Part shown: positions 33,168 through 42,668 of the stretch, piece by piece
Layout: every line of letters starts with the position of its first letter
Position numbering within the stretch: position 1 is the stretch's first letter
NCBI RefSeq assembly: GCF_001907675.1
Contig: NZ_MPNT01000002.1
Span: 248,001 to 312,000, forward strand
DNA: 64,000 nucleotides
DNA from: Mycobacterium paraffinicum
GTDB taxonomy: Bacteria > Actinomycetota > Actinomycetes > Mycobacteriales > Mycobacteriaceae
Direction of reading: 5' to 3'
The notes under the pieces: generated by a model
Seen by the model: only the letters and a program-made list of their open reading frames with translations
The model's database searches: none
Told to the model about the DNA's origin: nothing
Program-made: the position numbers and the translations under genes

Positions 33168-34004
33168 GTGATCGTCGCGCAGCTGGCATCCGATGAATCC
33201 GGCTTTGAGCACGCGGGTCGTCTGATGTTCGTGCTCGGCGTTCCCGCGATCGGGTTGGTGTGTCTGATCGCCGGCTTGCTGGAGCGCTCGCGCAGCCGTC
33301 GACAGTCCCCTCCCGTCCCGCCGCCGTACAACGCCGGCCATCCGTATCCACCGCCACCGCCGATGGGCTATCCGGGCCCGTACCCCGCTCCGCCGCCCTT
33401 CCCGGGCTATCCGCCCGCCGTGCCGCCGCGGCGGCCGACGAGCAAGTCGGCCACCACACTTATCACCGTCGGCGCCGTCCTGCTGGGGCTGGGCGGGCTG
33501 AACATCCTCGTCCACGCGGCGCGCGCCGTGTCGAGCGCCGATCGTGGCTCGCGCACGACCGCACAGTCAACCCCGACGGCCGGAGCCGCGATGCCCGAAA
33601 TCGGCCAGTGCTTCACTGAATTCGAGGTCCGGATGGGTTCGCTCAACCAACCGACCGACTGCGGTGATCCCGTGGCGACCTATGAGCTCGCCGCGATAGG
33701 CGGGCCGACGGCGACGTGCCCCGACAACAAGCGCGGCGACTCTGTCTACGCGCGCCTCACCAACGAATCCCACACACTGTGTTTTGTCCCCAACCTCAAA
33801 CAAGGGCTTTGCTACCTGAGGACGGGCCAGCGTGAGACGACGACGTGGACACCGGCCGATTGCGGTGAAGCACGCTACGCGAAATTACAGGTCGACAAGC
33901 GCATCGACGGCAGCGCCGACGAAACGCAGTGTCCGCCGGGGACAACGGCCAACGCGTATCCCACGCCGCCGCGGGTCTACTGCTTGGCGCAGGCCGCGTC
34001 GTAA
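33168..34004 (+). CDS. Pro-rich membrane protein with LppU/SCO3897-like domain
   Basis: A 278-residue protein. It has a first membrane helix (LMFVLGVPAIGLVCLIAGLL), a Pro/Tyr/Gly-rich cytoplasmic linker (PPPYNAGHPYPPPPPMGYP), a second helix (SATTLITVGAVLLGLGGLNILVHAA), and an exported C-terminal domain with six to eight Cys (EIGQCFTEFEV...PTDCGDPVATYELAA...TCPDNKR...CFVPNLKQGLCY). IGQCF...DCGxPxATYE resembles LppU-type domains. Role unknown; the Cys pairs probably form disulfides outside the membrane. Confidence 0.75.
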   Translation: MIVAQLASDESGFEHAGRLMFVLGVPAIGLVCLIAGLLERSRSRRQSPPVPPPYNAGHPYPPPPPMGYPGPYPAPPPFPGYPPAVPPRRPTSKSATTLITVGAVLLGLGGLNILVHAARAVSSADRGSRTTAQSTPTAGAAMPEIGQCFTEFEVRMGSLNQPTDCGDPVATYELAAIGGPTATCPDNKRGDSVYARLTNESHTLCFVPNLKQGLCYLRTGQRETTTWTPADCGEARYAKLQVDKRIDGSADETQCPPGTTANAYPTPPRVYCLAQAAS

Positions 34005-34010
34005 CGTCGC

Positions 34011-34553
34011 TCAGACGGGCGTAACCGGGTGCACCTGCAACGCGCAGGCGTCGATGGTGGCCGGCACGCTCAGCACCACGGTCGTATCCGGCGGGTTGAC
34101 CAGCAGGTCGGTATAGGTCGGGCACTGCTCGCCGTTGGCGTCGACGGCCACCCCCTCCACGACGGCCTGCGCCTGGGTGGACAAGGACAGGATCACGGTG
34201 GGCGGCACCTCGGCGCCGCCGGGCAGGCCACCCATGTAGCCGCGCAGGGTGGGCTGGGCGTGGATCAGCGGGCCGCCGGATCCCGAGTCGACGCCGGGGT
34301 ATCCGGTCAGCGTGCAGGGCTCCGCGCCGCCGGCGAGGCTGAACACCAGCGTGGCCGCGCGATGCCCCACGGCGGCCTGGGTCGGCGAGGCGGTGACGGC
34401 GATCTGGTCCGACCAGCACGGGGTCGGCGCGTCGGCGGTGTCGATGGGCACCGCCCACGCCGGTGACCCCAGCAGGGCGGTGGCCGCGTAACTCGTTGCG
34501 GCCGCGGCGAAGCTGGGAACTAGTCGGCGGATGCGCCGCCCCTGGCCGGGCAC
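34011..34553 (-). CDS. Secreted DUF4232-type protein
   Basis: A 180-residue protein with a signal peptide (RRLVPSFAAAATSYAATALLGSPAWA, cleavage after AWA). The mature part (PCWSDQIAVTASPTQAAVGHRAATLVFSLAGGAEPCTLTGYPGVD) is the DUF4232 immunoglobulin-like fold, with conserved Cys and the CxLxGYP motif. Start is GTG 34553. Convergent with the preceding gene, 6 nt apart. Function unknown. Confidence 0.82.
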   Translation of the reverse strand: MPGQGRRIRRLVPSFAAAATSYAATALLGSPAWAVPIDTADAPTPCWSDQIAVTASPTQAAVGHRAATLVFSLAGGAEPCTLTGYPGVDSGSGGPLIHAQPTLRGYMGGLPGGAEVPPTVILSLSTQAQAVVEGVAVDANGEQCPTYTDLLVNPPDTTVVLSVPATIDACALQVHPVTPV

Positions 34554-34667
34554 ACCGGTGATTATCCGCCATGGGGCGGCGGTTCGACGGAGAATTTGGA
34601 GCTTCCCTTTTCACCTTGCGGCGTTAGGCTCTGACGGTTGACGAGCCTCGACACTAGGAGGAAGCCA

Positions 34668-36617
34668 GTGACCGCGACCGACGCCGTAGGCCCGTCGTCG
34701 TACCCCCCGCCCCCGGCGTTCGCCGAGCAGGCCAACGCGGGCGAGGAGTTGTATCGCGAGGCCGAAGAGGACCGGCTGGCCTTTTGGGCCAAACAGGCGA
34801 ACCGCTTGTCCTGGTCGACGCCGTTCACCGAGGTGCTCGACTGGTCGCAGGCGCCGTTCGCGAAGTGGTTCGCCGACGGCAAGCTCAACGTCGCCTACAA
34901 CTGCGTGGACCGCCACGTGGAAGCCGGCCTCGGCGACCGCGTCGCCATCCACTGGGAGGGCGAGCCCGGCGACAGCCGCAGCCTGACCTATTCCGAGCTG
35001 CAGGCCGAGGTGTGCAAGGCGGCCAACGCGCTGACCGGCCTGGGCCTGGTCGCCGGCGATCGCGTCGCGATCTATCTGCCGTTGATCCCCGAAGCGGTGA
35101 TCTCGATGCTCGCCTGCGCCCGGCTGGGCATCATGCACAGCGTCGTGTTCGCCGGCTTCACCGCCAAGGCGCTACGGGCCCGGATCGCCGATGCCCAGGC
35201 CAAGTTGGTGATCACCAGCGACGGGCAATACCGCCGCGGCAAGCCGGCACCGCTGAAGGACGCGGCCGACGAGGCCGTCGATGATCCCGAGAGCCCCGTC
35301 GAGCACATCCTGGTGGTGCGGCGCACCGGGATCGACGTGTCGTGGAACGACGATCGCGACCTATGGTGGCACGACGTCGTCGACGCCGCGTCGTCCGAAC
35401 ACACCCCGGAGCCCTTCGACGCGGAGCAGCCGCTGTTCCTGCTGTACACCTCCGGCACCACCGGCAAACCCAAGGGCATCGTGCACACCAGCGGCGGCTA
35501 CCTGACCCAGTCTTCCTACACGCACTACTACATCTTCGACATCAAGCCCGAACGCGACGTGTTCTGGTGCACCGCGGACATCGGCTGGGTCACCGGCCAC
35601 ACCTACGGTGTCTACGGTCCGCTGTCCAACGGGGTCACCGAGGTGCTCTACGAGGGCACGCCCGACTCGCCGACCCAGCACCGGCACTTCGAGATCATCG
35701 AAAAGTACGGCGTCACAATCTATTACACCGCGCCCACGCTGATCCGGACGTTCATGAAGTGGGGGCGCGAGATCCCCGACTCGCACGACCTGTCCAGCCT
35801 GCGACTGCTGGGCACGGTGGGCGAGCCGATCAACCCCGAGGCGTGGCGCTGGTACCGCAAGGTCATTGGCGCCGAGCGCCTCCCGATCGTGGACACCTGG
35901 TGGCAGACGGAAACGGGCGCCGCGATGATCTCCCCGCTGCCCGGGGTCGCCGCGGCCAAACCGGGTTCGGCGATGAGGGCGTTGCCGGGCATCTCCGCCA
36001 GCATCGTCGACGACCACGGCGATCACCTGACGCCTACCGTCCATCACGGCGAACACGTCACCGGCTACCTCGTCTTGGACCAGCCGTGGCCGTCCATGCT
36101 GCGCGGCATCTGGGGCGACCCGGAGCGCTACGTCGAGACCTACTGGTCTCGATTCGCCGAACATGGCTGGTACTTCGCCGGGGACAGCGCCTATTACGAC
36201 CGCGACGGCGCCATCTGGGTGGTGGGCCGCATCGACGACGTGATGAACGTGTCGGGGCACCGGCTTTCGAGCGCCGAATTGGAGTCGGCGCTCGTCGGCC
36301 ACCACGGAGTGGCCGAGGCCGCGGTGGTCGCGAAGGCCGACGAGACCACGGGCCAGGCGGTCTGCGCGTTCGTGGTCTTGTGCGCCGAGTACGAGGTGCA
36401 CGACGGAATCGTCGACGAGCTGCGCGCCGAGGTGGCCCGGGAGATCTCACCGATCGCCAAGCCGCGTGAGATCCATGTGGTGCCCGAACTGCCCAAGACT
36501 CGCAGCGGCAAGATCATGCGTAGGCTCTTGCGTGACATCGCCGACAAGCGGGAGCTCGGAGACACGTCGACGCTGTTGGACCCCAGCGTTTTCGACGCGA
36601 TCCAGGCCTCGAAGTAG
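34668..36617 (+). CDS. acs: Acetyl-CoA synthetase
   Basis: A 649-residue AMP-forming acetate:CoA ligase (acetate + ATP + CoA to acetyl-CoA). The adenylation motif is LLYTSGTTGKPKG, the aromatic motif DTWWQTETG, and the C-terminal Lys motif PKTRSGKIMRRLLRD, whose Lys is the acetylation site regulated in mycobacteria by the cAMP-dependent acetyltransferase. GTG 34668 has AGGAGGAA 5 nt upstream; a TAGGCT -10 at 34625-34630 gives a leader of about 30 nt. Orthologue of Rv3667. Confidence 0.97.
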   Translation: MTATDAVGPSSYPPPPAFAEQANAGEELYREAEEDRLAFWAKQANRLSWSTPFTEVLDWSQAPFAKWFADGKLNVAYNCVDRHVEAGLGDRVAIHWEGEPGDSRSLTYSELQAEVCKAANALTGLGLVAGDRVAIYLPLIPEAVISMLACARLGIMHSVVFAGFTAKALRARIADAQAKLVITSDGQYRRGKPAPLKDAADEAVDDPESPVEHILVVRRTGIDVSWNDDRDLWWHDVVDAASSEHTPEPFDAEQPLFLLYTSGTTGKPKGIVHTSGGYLTQSSYTHYYIFDIKPERDVFWCTADIGWVTGHTYGVYGPLSNGVTEVLYEGTPDSPTQHRHFEIIEKYGVTIYYTAPTLIRTFMKWGREIPDSHDLSSLRLLGTVGEPINPEAWRWYRKVIGAERLPIVDTWWQTETGAAMISPLPGVAAAKPGSAMRALPGISASIVDDHGDHLTPTVHHGEHVTGYLVLDQPWPSMLRGIWGDPERYVETYWSRFAEHGWYFAGDSAYYDRDGAIWVVGRIDDVMNVSGHRLSSAELESALVGHHGVAEAAVVAKADETTGQAVCAFVVLCAEYEVHDGIVDELRAEVAREISPIAKPREIHVVPELPKTRSGKIMRRLLRDIADKRELGDTSTLLDPSVFDAIQASK

Positions 36618-36622
36618 CCGGT

Positions 36623-37321
36623 TCAGGCCGGTAGGGGGGTGAACCCCGCACCCGGCCGGTGCTTGGTGTTGACGTCGGCCAGGATCGCGTTGAACGACTG
36701 CACCACGGCCGGCGTGTGCAGCGGGATGTACTTGATGATGCAGGTCGGCAGGTTGTCGGAGAACGCCCCGTGGATCATGCCGACCAGCATGTTGTTCACG
36801 GTCACCGGCGCCCCGGAGTCGCCCGGCTGCCCGCACACCTGCATGACGATGGTGCCGGGGTCCTGTCCCGGGCCCCAGGTGACGCCGCACGAGTTTCCGG
36901 TGGTGCGGCCCTGCTTGCAGGCGATCTCGCCGAAGGCGGGGTCTGGGCCCAGGCCGTTGATCGCGAAACCGTTGTAGTTGGCCGTCGGTGTCACCTTTGC
37001 CGGGTCGAACTTGATGACCGCGTAGTCGAGGTTGTCGTTGCCGGCCACCATGGTGCCCAGGATGCCCGCGTTCTCCGCGCCCTCGGCCGCGACCTGCGCG
37101 CCCGGGCCGCCGCAGTGCGCCGAGGTGAAGCCGATCAGGTCACCGGCGGAGTCGCCCCCGATGGTCGTCAGGGTGCACATGGTGTCCCCGTTGATGACAA
37201 TGCCGGCGCCGCCGCCCATCGGGATCCTGACATCGGCTGCCGCGGCGCGCACGGGGTAGCCCAGGAGGACCAGAAGCGCCGCTCCCATTGCCGCCACGAA
37301 GCACCGGTGCGCCGTCTGCAC
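36623..37321 (-). CDS. Secreted trypsin-fold serine protease (Rv3668c family)
   Basis: A 232-residue exported protein with signal peptide (CFVAAMGAALLVLLGYPVRAAAA). The S1 triad is visible as His in TSAHCG, Asp in GNDNLDYAVIKF and Ser in CGQPGDSGAPV. It has Cys pairs typical of small chymotrypsin-like bacterial proteases. Substrate unknown. Start is GTG 37321. Confidence 0.88.
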   Translation of the reverse strand: MQTAHRCFVAAMGAALLVLLGYPVRAAAADVRIPMGGGAGIVINGDTMCTLTTIGGDSAGDLIGFTSAHCGGPGAQVAAEGAENAGILGTMVAGNDNLDYAVIKFDPAKVTPTANYNGFAINGLGPDPAFGEIACKQGRTTGNSCGVTWGPGQDPGTIVMQVCGQPGDSGAPVTVNNMLVGMIHGAFSDNLPTCIIKYIPLHTPAVVQSFNAILADVNTKHRPGAGFTPLPA

Positions 37322-37642
37322 AGCACCACTCCCATCGACAGGCCGGACCCGGACCGGCTTGGCCAGTCTAGTCGGCCGGGGGTCTCGCCCGCCGTGCCCG
37401 GCGTGGCCTTCCTCCGCGTCCTACCGGACGCACCGGCGCCCGCCCGGACGCTCCGGCTCGGGCAAAGCGCCTGGTTCGGGGCGCGCTGATCGGGTATCAG
37501 TCGCTCGACGGGCCGCAGATCGGACTGGTCCACGCGGATTCGGAGCCGGCCGCCTTCGGCTGGCCTCGTCTGGCCCGGCGGCGCATGGCAACATGAACCG
37601 CGACGACAGCGAGCCGGGCAGTGACGAAAGAGGGGACCGTCC
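37322..37642. other. 321-bp intergenic region with a short coupled ORF
   Basis: No sizeable gene. A 17-codon frame (37593-37646, MNRDDSEPGSDERGDRP) ends with its stop overlapping the next GTG as GTGA; it could be a leader peptide coupling translation of the holin-like gene. Otherwise nothing distinctive. Confidence 0.4.
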
Positions 37643-38170
37643 GTGAGCAAAGCCGATGGCAAGAACGGTGTGCCCAGCACCCTGACCACGATCCCCCTGA
37701 CCGACCCGCACGCCCGCCCCGCGGAACCGTCGATCGGTGACCTGATCAAGGACGCGACCACACAGGTCTCCACGCTGGTGCGCGCCGAGGTCGAGCTGGC
37801 CCGGGCGGAGATCACCCGGGACGTCAAGAAGGGGCTGACCGGCAGCGTTTTCTTCATCGCCGCACTGGTGGTGCTGTTCTACTCCACGTTCTTTTTCTTC
37901 TTCTTCGTGGCCGAGCTGCTCGACACCTGGCTGTGGCGCTGGGTGGCCTTCCTGATCGTGTTCGGGATCCAGGTCGTGGTCGGGGCCCTGCTGGCCCTGC
38001 TGGGCTTCCTCAAGGTCCGCCGGATCCGCGGGCCGCGGGAGACCATCGAATCGGTCAAGGAGACGCGCACCGCGCTCACCCCGGGCCATGACAAGGCGCA
38101 CGGCGCGGCCGCGCAGCTCGAGGAGCGCGGGAAGCACGAGAAGCCCGAAACCGATCCATCGGGTTGGTAA
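37643..38170 (+). CDS. Actinobacterial holin-X / phage-holin-family membrane protein (Rv3669)
   Basis: A 175-residue protein. A cytoplasmic helical segment (SIGDLIKDATTQVSTLVRAEVELARAEITRDVKKG) is the family signature. Two transmembrane helices follow (VFFIAALVVLFYSTFFFFFFVAELL and WRWVAFLIVFGIQVVVGALLALLGFL), then a charged tail. GTG 37643 follows GAGGGGA. Despite the family name it is a chromosomal gene, not a prophage lysin partner. The next gene starts immediately after its stop. Confidence 0.88.
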   Translation: MSKADGKNGVPSTLTTIPLTDPHARPAEPSIGDLIKDATTQVSTLVRAEVELARAEITRDVKKGLTGSVFFIAALVVLFYSTFFFFFFVAELLDTWLWRWVAFLIVFGIQVVVGALLALLGFLKVRRIRGPRETIESVKETRTALTPGHDKAHGAAAQLEERGKHEKPETDPSGW

Positions 38171-39124
38171 ATGGCCCCGCCGGACCCGTCGGTCACCCGC
38201 ATCGACGGGCCGTGGCGGCATTTGAACGTGCACGCCAACGGCATCCGATTCCATGTCGTGGAAGCGCTGCCCGCCGACGCTGACCCGACCGCGCCGCCCA
38301 CGGCCCGACCGCTGGTGATGCTGCTGCATGGTTTCGGTTCCTTCTGGTGGTCGTGGCGTCACCAGTTGCGGGGACTGACCGGAGCCCGGGTGGTCGCGGT
38401 CGACCTGCGCGGCTACGGCGGCAGCGACAAGCCACCCCGCGGCTACGACGGCTGGACGCTGGCCGGCGACACCGCAGGCCTCATTCGCGCGCTGGGACAC
38501 TCCTCGGCGACGCTGGTCGGCCACGCCGACGGTGGGCTGGCATGCTGGGCCACCGCGCTGCTGCACGCGCGGTTGGTGTCGGCCATCGCGCTGGTCAGTT
38601 CCCCGCACCCGGCGGCGCTGCGCCGGTCCACGCTGACCCGCCGCGACCAGGGTTACGCACTGTTGGCGACGCTGCTGCGCTACCAGGTGCCCGTGTGGCC
38701 GGAACGGTTGCTGACCCGCGACAACGGGGCCGAGATCGAGCGCCTCGTCCGCAGCCGCAGCTGCGCCAAATGGCTTGCCTCAGAGGACTTTTCCGAAGCG
38801 ATCAGTTACCAGCGGCTGGCGATCCAGATTCCCTCGGCGGCGCACTGCGCGCTGGAATATCAGCGCTGGGCGGTGCGCAGCCAACTGCGCGACGAGGGCC
38901 GGCGATTCATGAAGTCGATGAGTCAGCAACTCAGCGTGCCGCTGCTACACCTGCGCGGCGAGGCCGACCCCTACGTGCTGGCCGACCCGGTCGACCGGAC
39001 GCAACGTTTCGCTCCGCAGGGGCGTTACGTATCCGTCGCCGGCGCAGGGCATTTCAGCCACGAAGAGGCGCCAGAGGAAATCAACCGGCACTTGATGCGG
39101 TTCCTGGACTCGGTGGTCAGCTGA
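38171..39124 (+). CDS. ephE: Alpha/beta hydrolase, epoxide-hydrolase-like EphE
   Basis: A 317-residue alpha/beta hydrolase (Rv3670). The oxyanion region is LLHGFGSFWWSWRHQL; the nucleophile elbow is VGHADGGLACW with Asp as nucleophile, as in epoxide hydrolases and dehalogenases. The C-terminal His is in GAGHFSHEE. ATG abuts the previous stop (TAAATG). It likely detoxifies epoxides or hydrolyses lipid-derived substrates. Confidence 0.92.
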   Translation: MAPPDPSVTRIDGPWRHLNVHANGIRFHVVEALPADADPTAPPTARPLVMLLHGFGSFWWSWRHQLRGLTGARVVAVDLRGYGGSDKPPRGYDGWTLAGDTAGLIRALGHSSATLVGHADGGLACWATALLHARLVSAIALVSSPHPAALRRSTLTRRDQGYALLATLLRYQVPVWPERLLTRDNGAEIERLVRSRSCAKWLASEDFSEAISYQRLAIQIPSAAHCALEYQRWAVRSQLRDEGRRFMKSMSQQLSVPLLHLRGEADPYVLADPVDRTQRFAPQGRYVSVAGAGHFSHEEAPEEINRHLMRFLDSVVS

Positions 39125-40325
39125 CGCAGGCGCCGGTGGTGACCTGTTGGGTGTCACCGATCTTGGCCAGCTGACTGCTCACCTCGTCGGCCGTCAACAC
39201 GAACCCGGTGTCGGGGTCGTCGACGGCCGCACCGAACACCACGCCGAGCACCTGACCGTTCAGGTCGATCAACGGCCCGCCTGAATTCCCTTGCTCCACA
39301 TTGGCTCTGATGGTGTAGACGTCGCGGGTGACCGGCGCGGGGTCGCGGTAGATGTCGGGGCCGCTGAGTTTGATGACCTCGCGAATGCGGGCCGGGGTCG
39401 CGGTGAAGTTACCGCCGCCGGGATAACCGAGCACCACAACGCTGGTACCCGTTTTCGCCTCGGTCTGGGCGAACGCCAACGGCGGGGGCGGCAGGTTGGG
39501 GACGGCGAGGATGGCGATGTCGACCGACGGGTCGTAGGAGACGACGGTCGCGTCCAGCGGGCTTCCGCTGGCGTAGATCTGCACACTGTTGGACCCTGCG
39601 ACCACGTGGGCGTTGGTCATCACCCGGTCGGGGGCGATCACAAATCCGCTGCCCTCCAACACTTTCTGGCAACTCGGCGCCAGGCTGCGCACCTTGACGA
39701 CGCTGGGCGCGGTGGACTGCACCACCGGGTTGTTGGCCAGCGCGGGGTCCGGCGAGGCGACCGGAATCACCGGGGTGCGGCTGAACGGCTCGAGCACCGC
39801 GGGCAGCCCCGAGGTGTTCAGCAGGGCCGAAAGCCGTTTGGGCACCGTCTTCAGCCACGGCGGGGCGACCTCGTTGACCTGGGCCAGCACCCGCGAGCCG
39901 CGGACCGCGGCGGCCAGCTCCGGCTGGTCCTTGGACTGTGTCAGCGGGGTGGCCAACAGCCATGCCGCGGTCAGGACCACCACCAGCTGGACGCCCACCC
40001 CGATGAAGGAGTCGACCGTGCGGATGGTGCGGCTGCGGATCGCGCCGCGCACCGCCCGGCCCAGCACCACGCCGGCGACCTCGCCGATGACCACCAGGGC
40101 AAGGATCAGGAACAGGGCGGCGAACAACTTGGCCCGGGGCGCGGCTATGTGGCTGACGAGGTGTGGCGCCAGCAGTACGCCCGCGATCGCGCCCAGCAAC
40201 ACACCGACGAACGAGAACAGCGACCCCACCGCGCCGGAACGCCAGCCCGAGACGGCCGCGATGAAAGCGACCGACAGCACGGCGATGTCCAGCCACTGGG
40301 ACGGGGTCATCGAGTTCATGTTCAT
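39117..40325 (-). CDS. marP: Membrane-anchored serine protease MarP
   Basis: A 402-residue protein (Rv3671c) required in M. tuberculosis for acid resistance. Four N-terminal membrane helices (TPSQWLDIAVLSVAFIAAVSG to VQLVVVLTAAWLLATPL) precede a periplasmic chymotrypsin-fold domain. The catalytic His is in MTNAHVVAG, Asp in DPSVDIAIL, Ser in GNSGGPLID; the redox-sensitive Cys pair is present (SCQ...GACVS). ATG 40325 overlaps the NUDIX stop as ATGA; the M. tuberculosis start corresponds to ATG 40310. Overlaps convergent ephE by 8 nt. Confidence 0.95.
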   Translation of the reverse strand: MNMNSMTPSQWLDIAVLSVAFIAAVSGWRSGAVGSLFSFVGVLLGAIAGVLLAPHLVSHIAAPRAKLFAALFLILALVVIGEVAGVVLGRAVRGAIRSRTIRTVDSFIGVGVQLVVVLTAAWLLATPLTQSKDQPELAAAVRGSRVLAQVNEVAPPWLKTVPKRLSALLNTSGLPAVLEPFSRTPVIPVASPDPALANNPVVQSTAPSVVKVRSLAPSCQKVLEGSGFVIAPDRVMTNAHVVAGSNSVQIYASGSPLDATVVSYDPSVDIAILAVPNLPPPPLAFAQTEAKTGTSVVVLGYPGGGNFTATPARIREVIKLSGPDIYRDPAPVTRDVYTIRANVEQGNSGGPLIDLNGQVLGVVFGAAVDDPDTGFVLTADEVSSQLAKIGDTQQVTTGACVS

Positions 40326-41158
40326 CGGTGGGCACCACCCTGGTCGCCGACCAGCGCCATCGCCGCGTCCAATTCGCGGACGTCGGTGGTGTCCCAGGGC
40401 TGGGCCCAGCCGGCGACGTCGAGCATCGCACAAATCACCTGGCCAGTGAATCCCCAAACCAGCATCTCGTTCAGCAGAAACGCCGGTCCGGCCCACCGGC
40501 GCCCGAGGTCGCCCCGGTACACCATCAACCGGTTGGCCGGATTGATGAAGGCCCGCAACGGAACTCGCGCGACGATCGCGGTCTCGGCCTCGTTGACGAC
40601 GGCCACCGGTCCGGGATCGGGCGAATAGGCCAGCACCGGGACGACGTGAAACCGCGACGGCGCGATGAACGTTCGCTCCATCGTGACCAGAGGGCGCAAC
40701 CGGGAGACGTCGATTCCGGTCTCCTCCCGTGCTTCCCGCAAGGCGGTGGCCACCGGACCGTCGTCGGTCGGATCGGAGGCCCCGCCGGGAAACGCGGCCT
40801 GGCCCGCGTGGTGGCGCAGCGTGGAAGCCCGCACGGTGACCAGCAAGTCGGCGTCGTCCGGGACGCCGCCGTCGCCCGGCGCGGACTCCGGCCCGGAGAA
40901 CAACACCAGGACGGCGGCTTCCCGGCCGCCGCCACGCAACGCCGAGACCGCCTTCCCGGTGATCATCGCCAGTACATCGGCCGGCAGCCGCCGCCGGTAC
41001 GCCTCCGGCATCCGCTCGACGTTATCGACCAGGGGGCGCAGCCACGGCGGGGAGGCGTCGGGCGTCAGGGGAACCGCCGCGCGCGCGGGATCCGGCGCCC
41101 TACCGCCCGCGGGCGGGGGCGTGCCCCCAACACTCACCGGGCGCTCCAGTCGGTCCAA
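40322..41158 (-). CDS. NUDIX hydrolase, CoA-pyrophosphatase-like (Rv3672c)
   Basis: A 278-residue protein. The NUDIX box is GGASDPTDDGPVATALREAREETGI, preceded by the NuDC/CoAse-type LRHHAGQAAFPGG (UPF0035 signature), so it probably cleaves CoA or acyl-CoA derivatives. The start is uncertain (TTG 41158 or a GTG about 24 nt inside); the first 30 residues are Pro/Ala-rich and poorly informative. Confidence 0.88.
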   Translation of the reverse strand: MDRLERPVSVGGTPPPAGGRAPDPARAAVPLTPDASPPWLRPLVDNVERMPEAYRRRLPADVLAMITGKAVSALRGGGREAAVLVLFSGPESAPGDGGVPDDADLLVTVRASTLRHHAGQAAFPGGASDPTDDGPVATALREAREETGIDVSRLRPLVTMERTFIAPSRFHVVPVLAYSPDPGPVAVVNEAETAIVARVPLRAFINPANRLMVYRGDLGRRWAGPAFLLNEMLVWGFTGQVICAMLDVAGWAQPWDTTDVRELDAAMALVGDQGGAHR

Positions 41159-41166
41159 TTTTCGGC

Positions 41167-41814
41167 TTATCCCTTGTCTTTTCCGACCGCGGCGGCGATC
41201 TCGTCGGCACTGTCGAAAGCCCGCGGCAGCATCTGCGCAACGCTACCGTCCGGCCGCAGAACTACCGTCGCGGGCATGACGTTTGCGACACCCAGGGCCG
41301 CCGCGAGGCGACGGCGGCCATCCTGCAGGGTGGGCAGCCGAACGCCCAGTTCAGCCAGCCGCAGCAACGCGGCCGTCTCGTTCTCGTCCTGATGCACCGT
41401 CACCACCGTCACGTCGGGCCCGGCTCGTCGTTGATACTCGGCCATCGCGGGCAGTTCCGCCGCGCACGGCGCGCACCAATACGCCCACAGGTTGAGGACC
41501 ACCCGACGCCCGGCCAGCGCGCGGGCGACGTCGACAACCGAGCCGTCCGCGGCGCATTCGACCGTGATGCCCCGCAGCGCCGGCGGGCCGGGGCCGTCGC
41601 CGGCGGCGGGACACGGCGGCAGGTTGGCCCGCTGGCGCGGGCCGGCCAGCGCCGCCGGGGTGTCGGCGTCGCGGTGTTCGCGGTCCGGCGCGTTGACCGC
41701 GGCACCGGGCCGAGTCGTCGTGTCGGACTGGTCACGCAGCTCGGCCACCAGGGCCGCGACCAACGCCGCCGCCACCGCGAGGATCGCGATCGTCCAGCGC
41801 GTGGTCCGCGTCAA
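41167..41814 (-). CDS. Membrane-anchored TlpA/ResA-like thioredoxin (Rv3673c)
   Basis: A 215-residue protein. An N-terminal signal anchor (WTIAILAVAAALVAALVAEL), a linker and a thioredoxin domain with LWAYWCAPCAAELPAM, i.e. an active WCAPC. It acts outside the membrane, probably reducing disulfides in cytochrome c or cell-wall proteins. Start TTG 41814. Confidence 0.9.
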   Translation of the reverse strand: MTRTTRWTIAILAVAAALVAALVAELRDQSDTTTRPGAAVNAPDREHRDADTPAALAGPRQRANLPPCPAAGDGPGPPALRGITVECAADGSVVDVARALAGRRVVLNLWAYWCAPCAAELPAMAEYQRRAGPDVTVVTVHQDENETAALLRLAELGVRLPTLQDGRRRLAAALGVANVMPATVVLRPDGSVAQMLPRAFDSADEIAAAVGKDKG

Positions 41815-41823
41815 GGCCGTGCT

Positions 41824-42621
41824 CTACAGGCCGGCCAGCGCCAGCAGGTGCTCGGTCTCCGGCCCGCGCACCAGGGGCGCGGCCAGCAGCGGCTCCGTGG
41901 GACCGAGGCCGAAGGACGGGCAGTCCTTGGCCACCACGCACACCCCGCAGGCCGGCTTGCGCGCGTGACACACCCGGCGGCCGTGGAAGATCACGCGGTG
42001 GCTCAACATGGTCCACTCGCTGCGTTCGATCAGCTCGCCCGCCGCGCGCTCGATCTTCACCGGGTCCTTGTCGGCGGTCCAGCGCCATCGGTGCAGCAGC
42101 CGCGCGAAATGGGTGTCGACGGTAATGCCGGGAACCCCAAAAGCGTTGCCCAGGATGACGTTGGCGGTCTTGCGGCCCACCCCGGGCAGCGTGACCAGTT
42201 CTTCCATGGTGGACGGCACCTCGCCGTCGAACCGCTCGACCAGGGCCTGACCGAGGCCGATGAGCGAGGTCGCCTTGTTCCGGAAGAACCCCGTCGGGCG
42301 GATCAGCGTTTCCAGTTCGTCGCGGTCCGCCTGCGCGTAGTCCAGCGCCGAGGGGTACCGCTTGAACAGCGCCGGCGTCGTCAGATTCACCCGTTTGTCG
42401 GTGCTCTGCGCGGACAAGATGGTGGCGACCGTGAGCTCCAGCGGTGTCGTGAAGTCCAGCTCGCAGTGCGCGTCCGGAAACGCCTGCGCCAGCGCCCGAT
42501 TCATCCGCCGGGCCCGTCGCACCAGGCCGACCCGGGTCTCCTCAGCCCAGCGCCGCGCGGCGTCGCCGCCCGCCGGGGCAGGTGTCGACTTCGAGCGTCC
42601 GGACGACTTTGCCGCTGTCAC
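41824..42621 (-). CDS. nth: Endonuclease III
   Basis: A 265-residue bifunctional DNA glycosylase/AP lyase of base excision repair (Rv3674c). The helix-hairpin-helix [13 protein letters not shown], the catalytic Lys (GVGRKTAN) and Asp ([10 protein letters not shown]), and the C-terminal [4Fe-4S] ligands ([17 protein letters not shown]) are all present. It is about 20 residues longer than the M. tuberculosis protein at the N-terminus ([19 protein letters not shown]), from GTG 42621. Confidence 0.96.
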   Translation of the reverse strand: MTAAKSSGRSKSTPAPAGGDAARRWAEETRVGLVRRARRMNRALAQAFPDAHCELDFTTPLELTVATILSAQSTDKRVNLTTPALFKRYPSALDYAQADRDELETLIRPTGFFRNKATSLIGLGQALVERFDGEVPSTMEELVTLPGVGRKTANVILGNAFGVPGITVDTHFARLLHRWRWTADKDPVKIERAAGELIERSEWTMLSHRVIFHGRRVCHARKPACGVCVVAKDCPSFGLGPTEPLLAAPLVRGPETEHLLALAGL

Positions 42622-42668
42622 CTACGACAGAGTACTGATTTCGTAATCTCGCCGAGACCTCGTGTTGA

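Noticed and set aside
37643..38170. Holin-X gene as a sign of a second prophage
   Set aside because: It is the conserved chromosomal Rv3669 orthologue in its usual place beside ephE, with no phage genes around.
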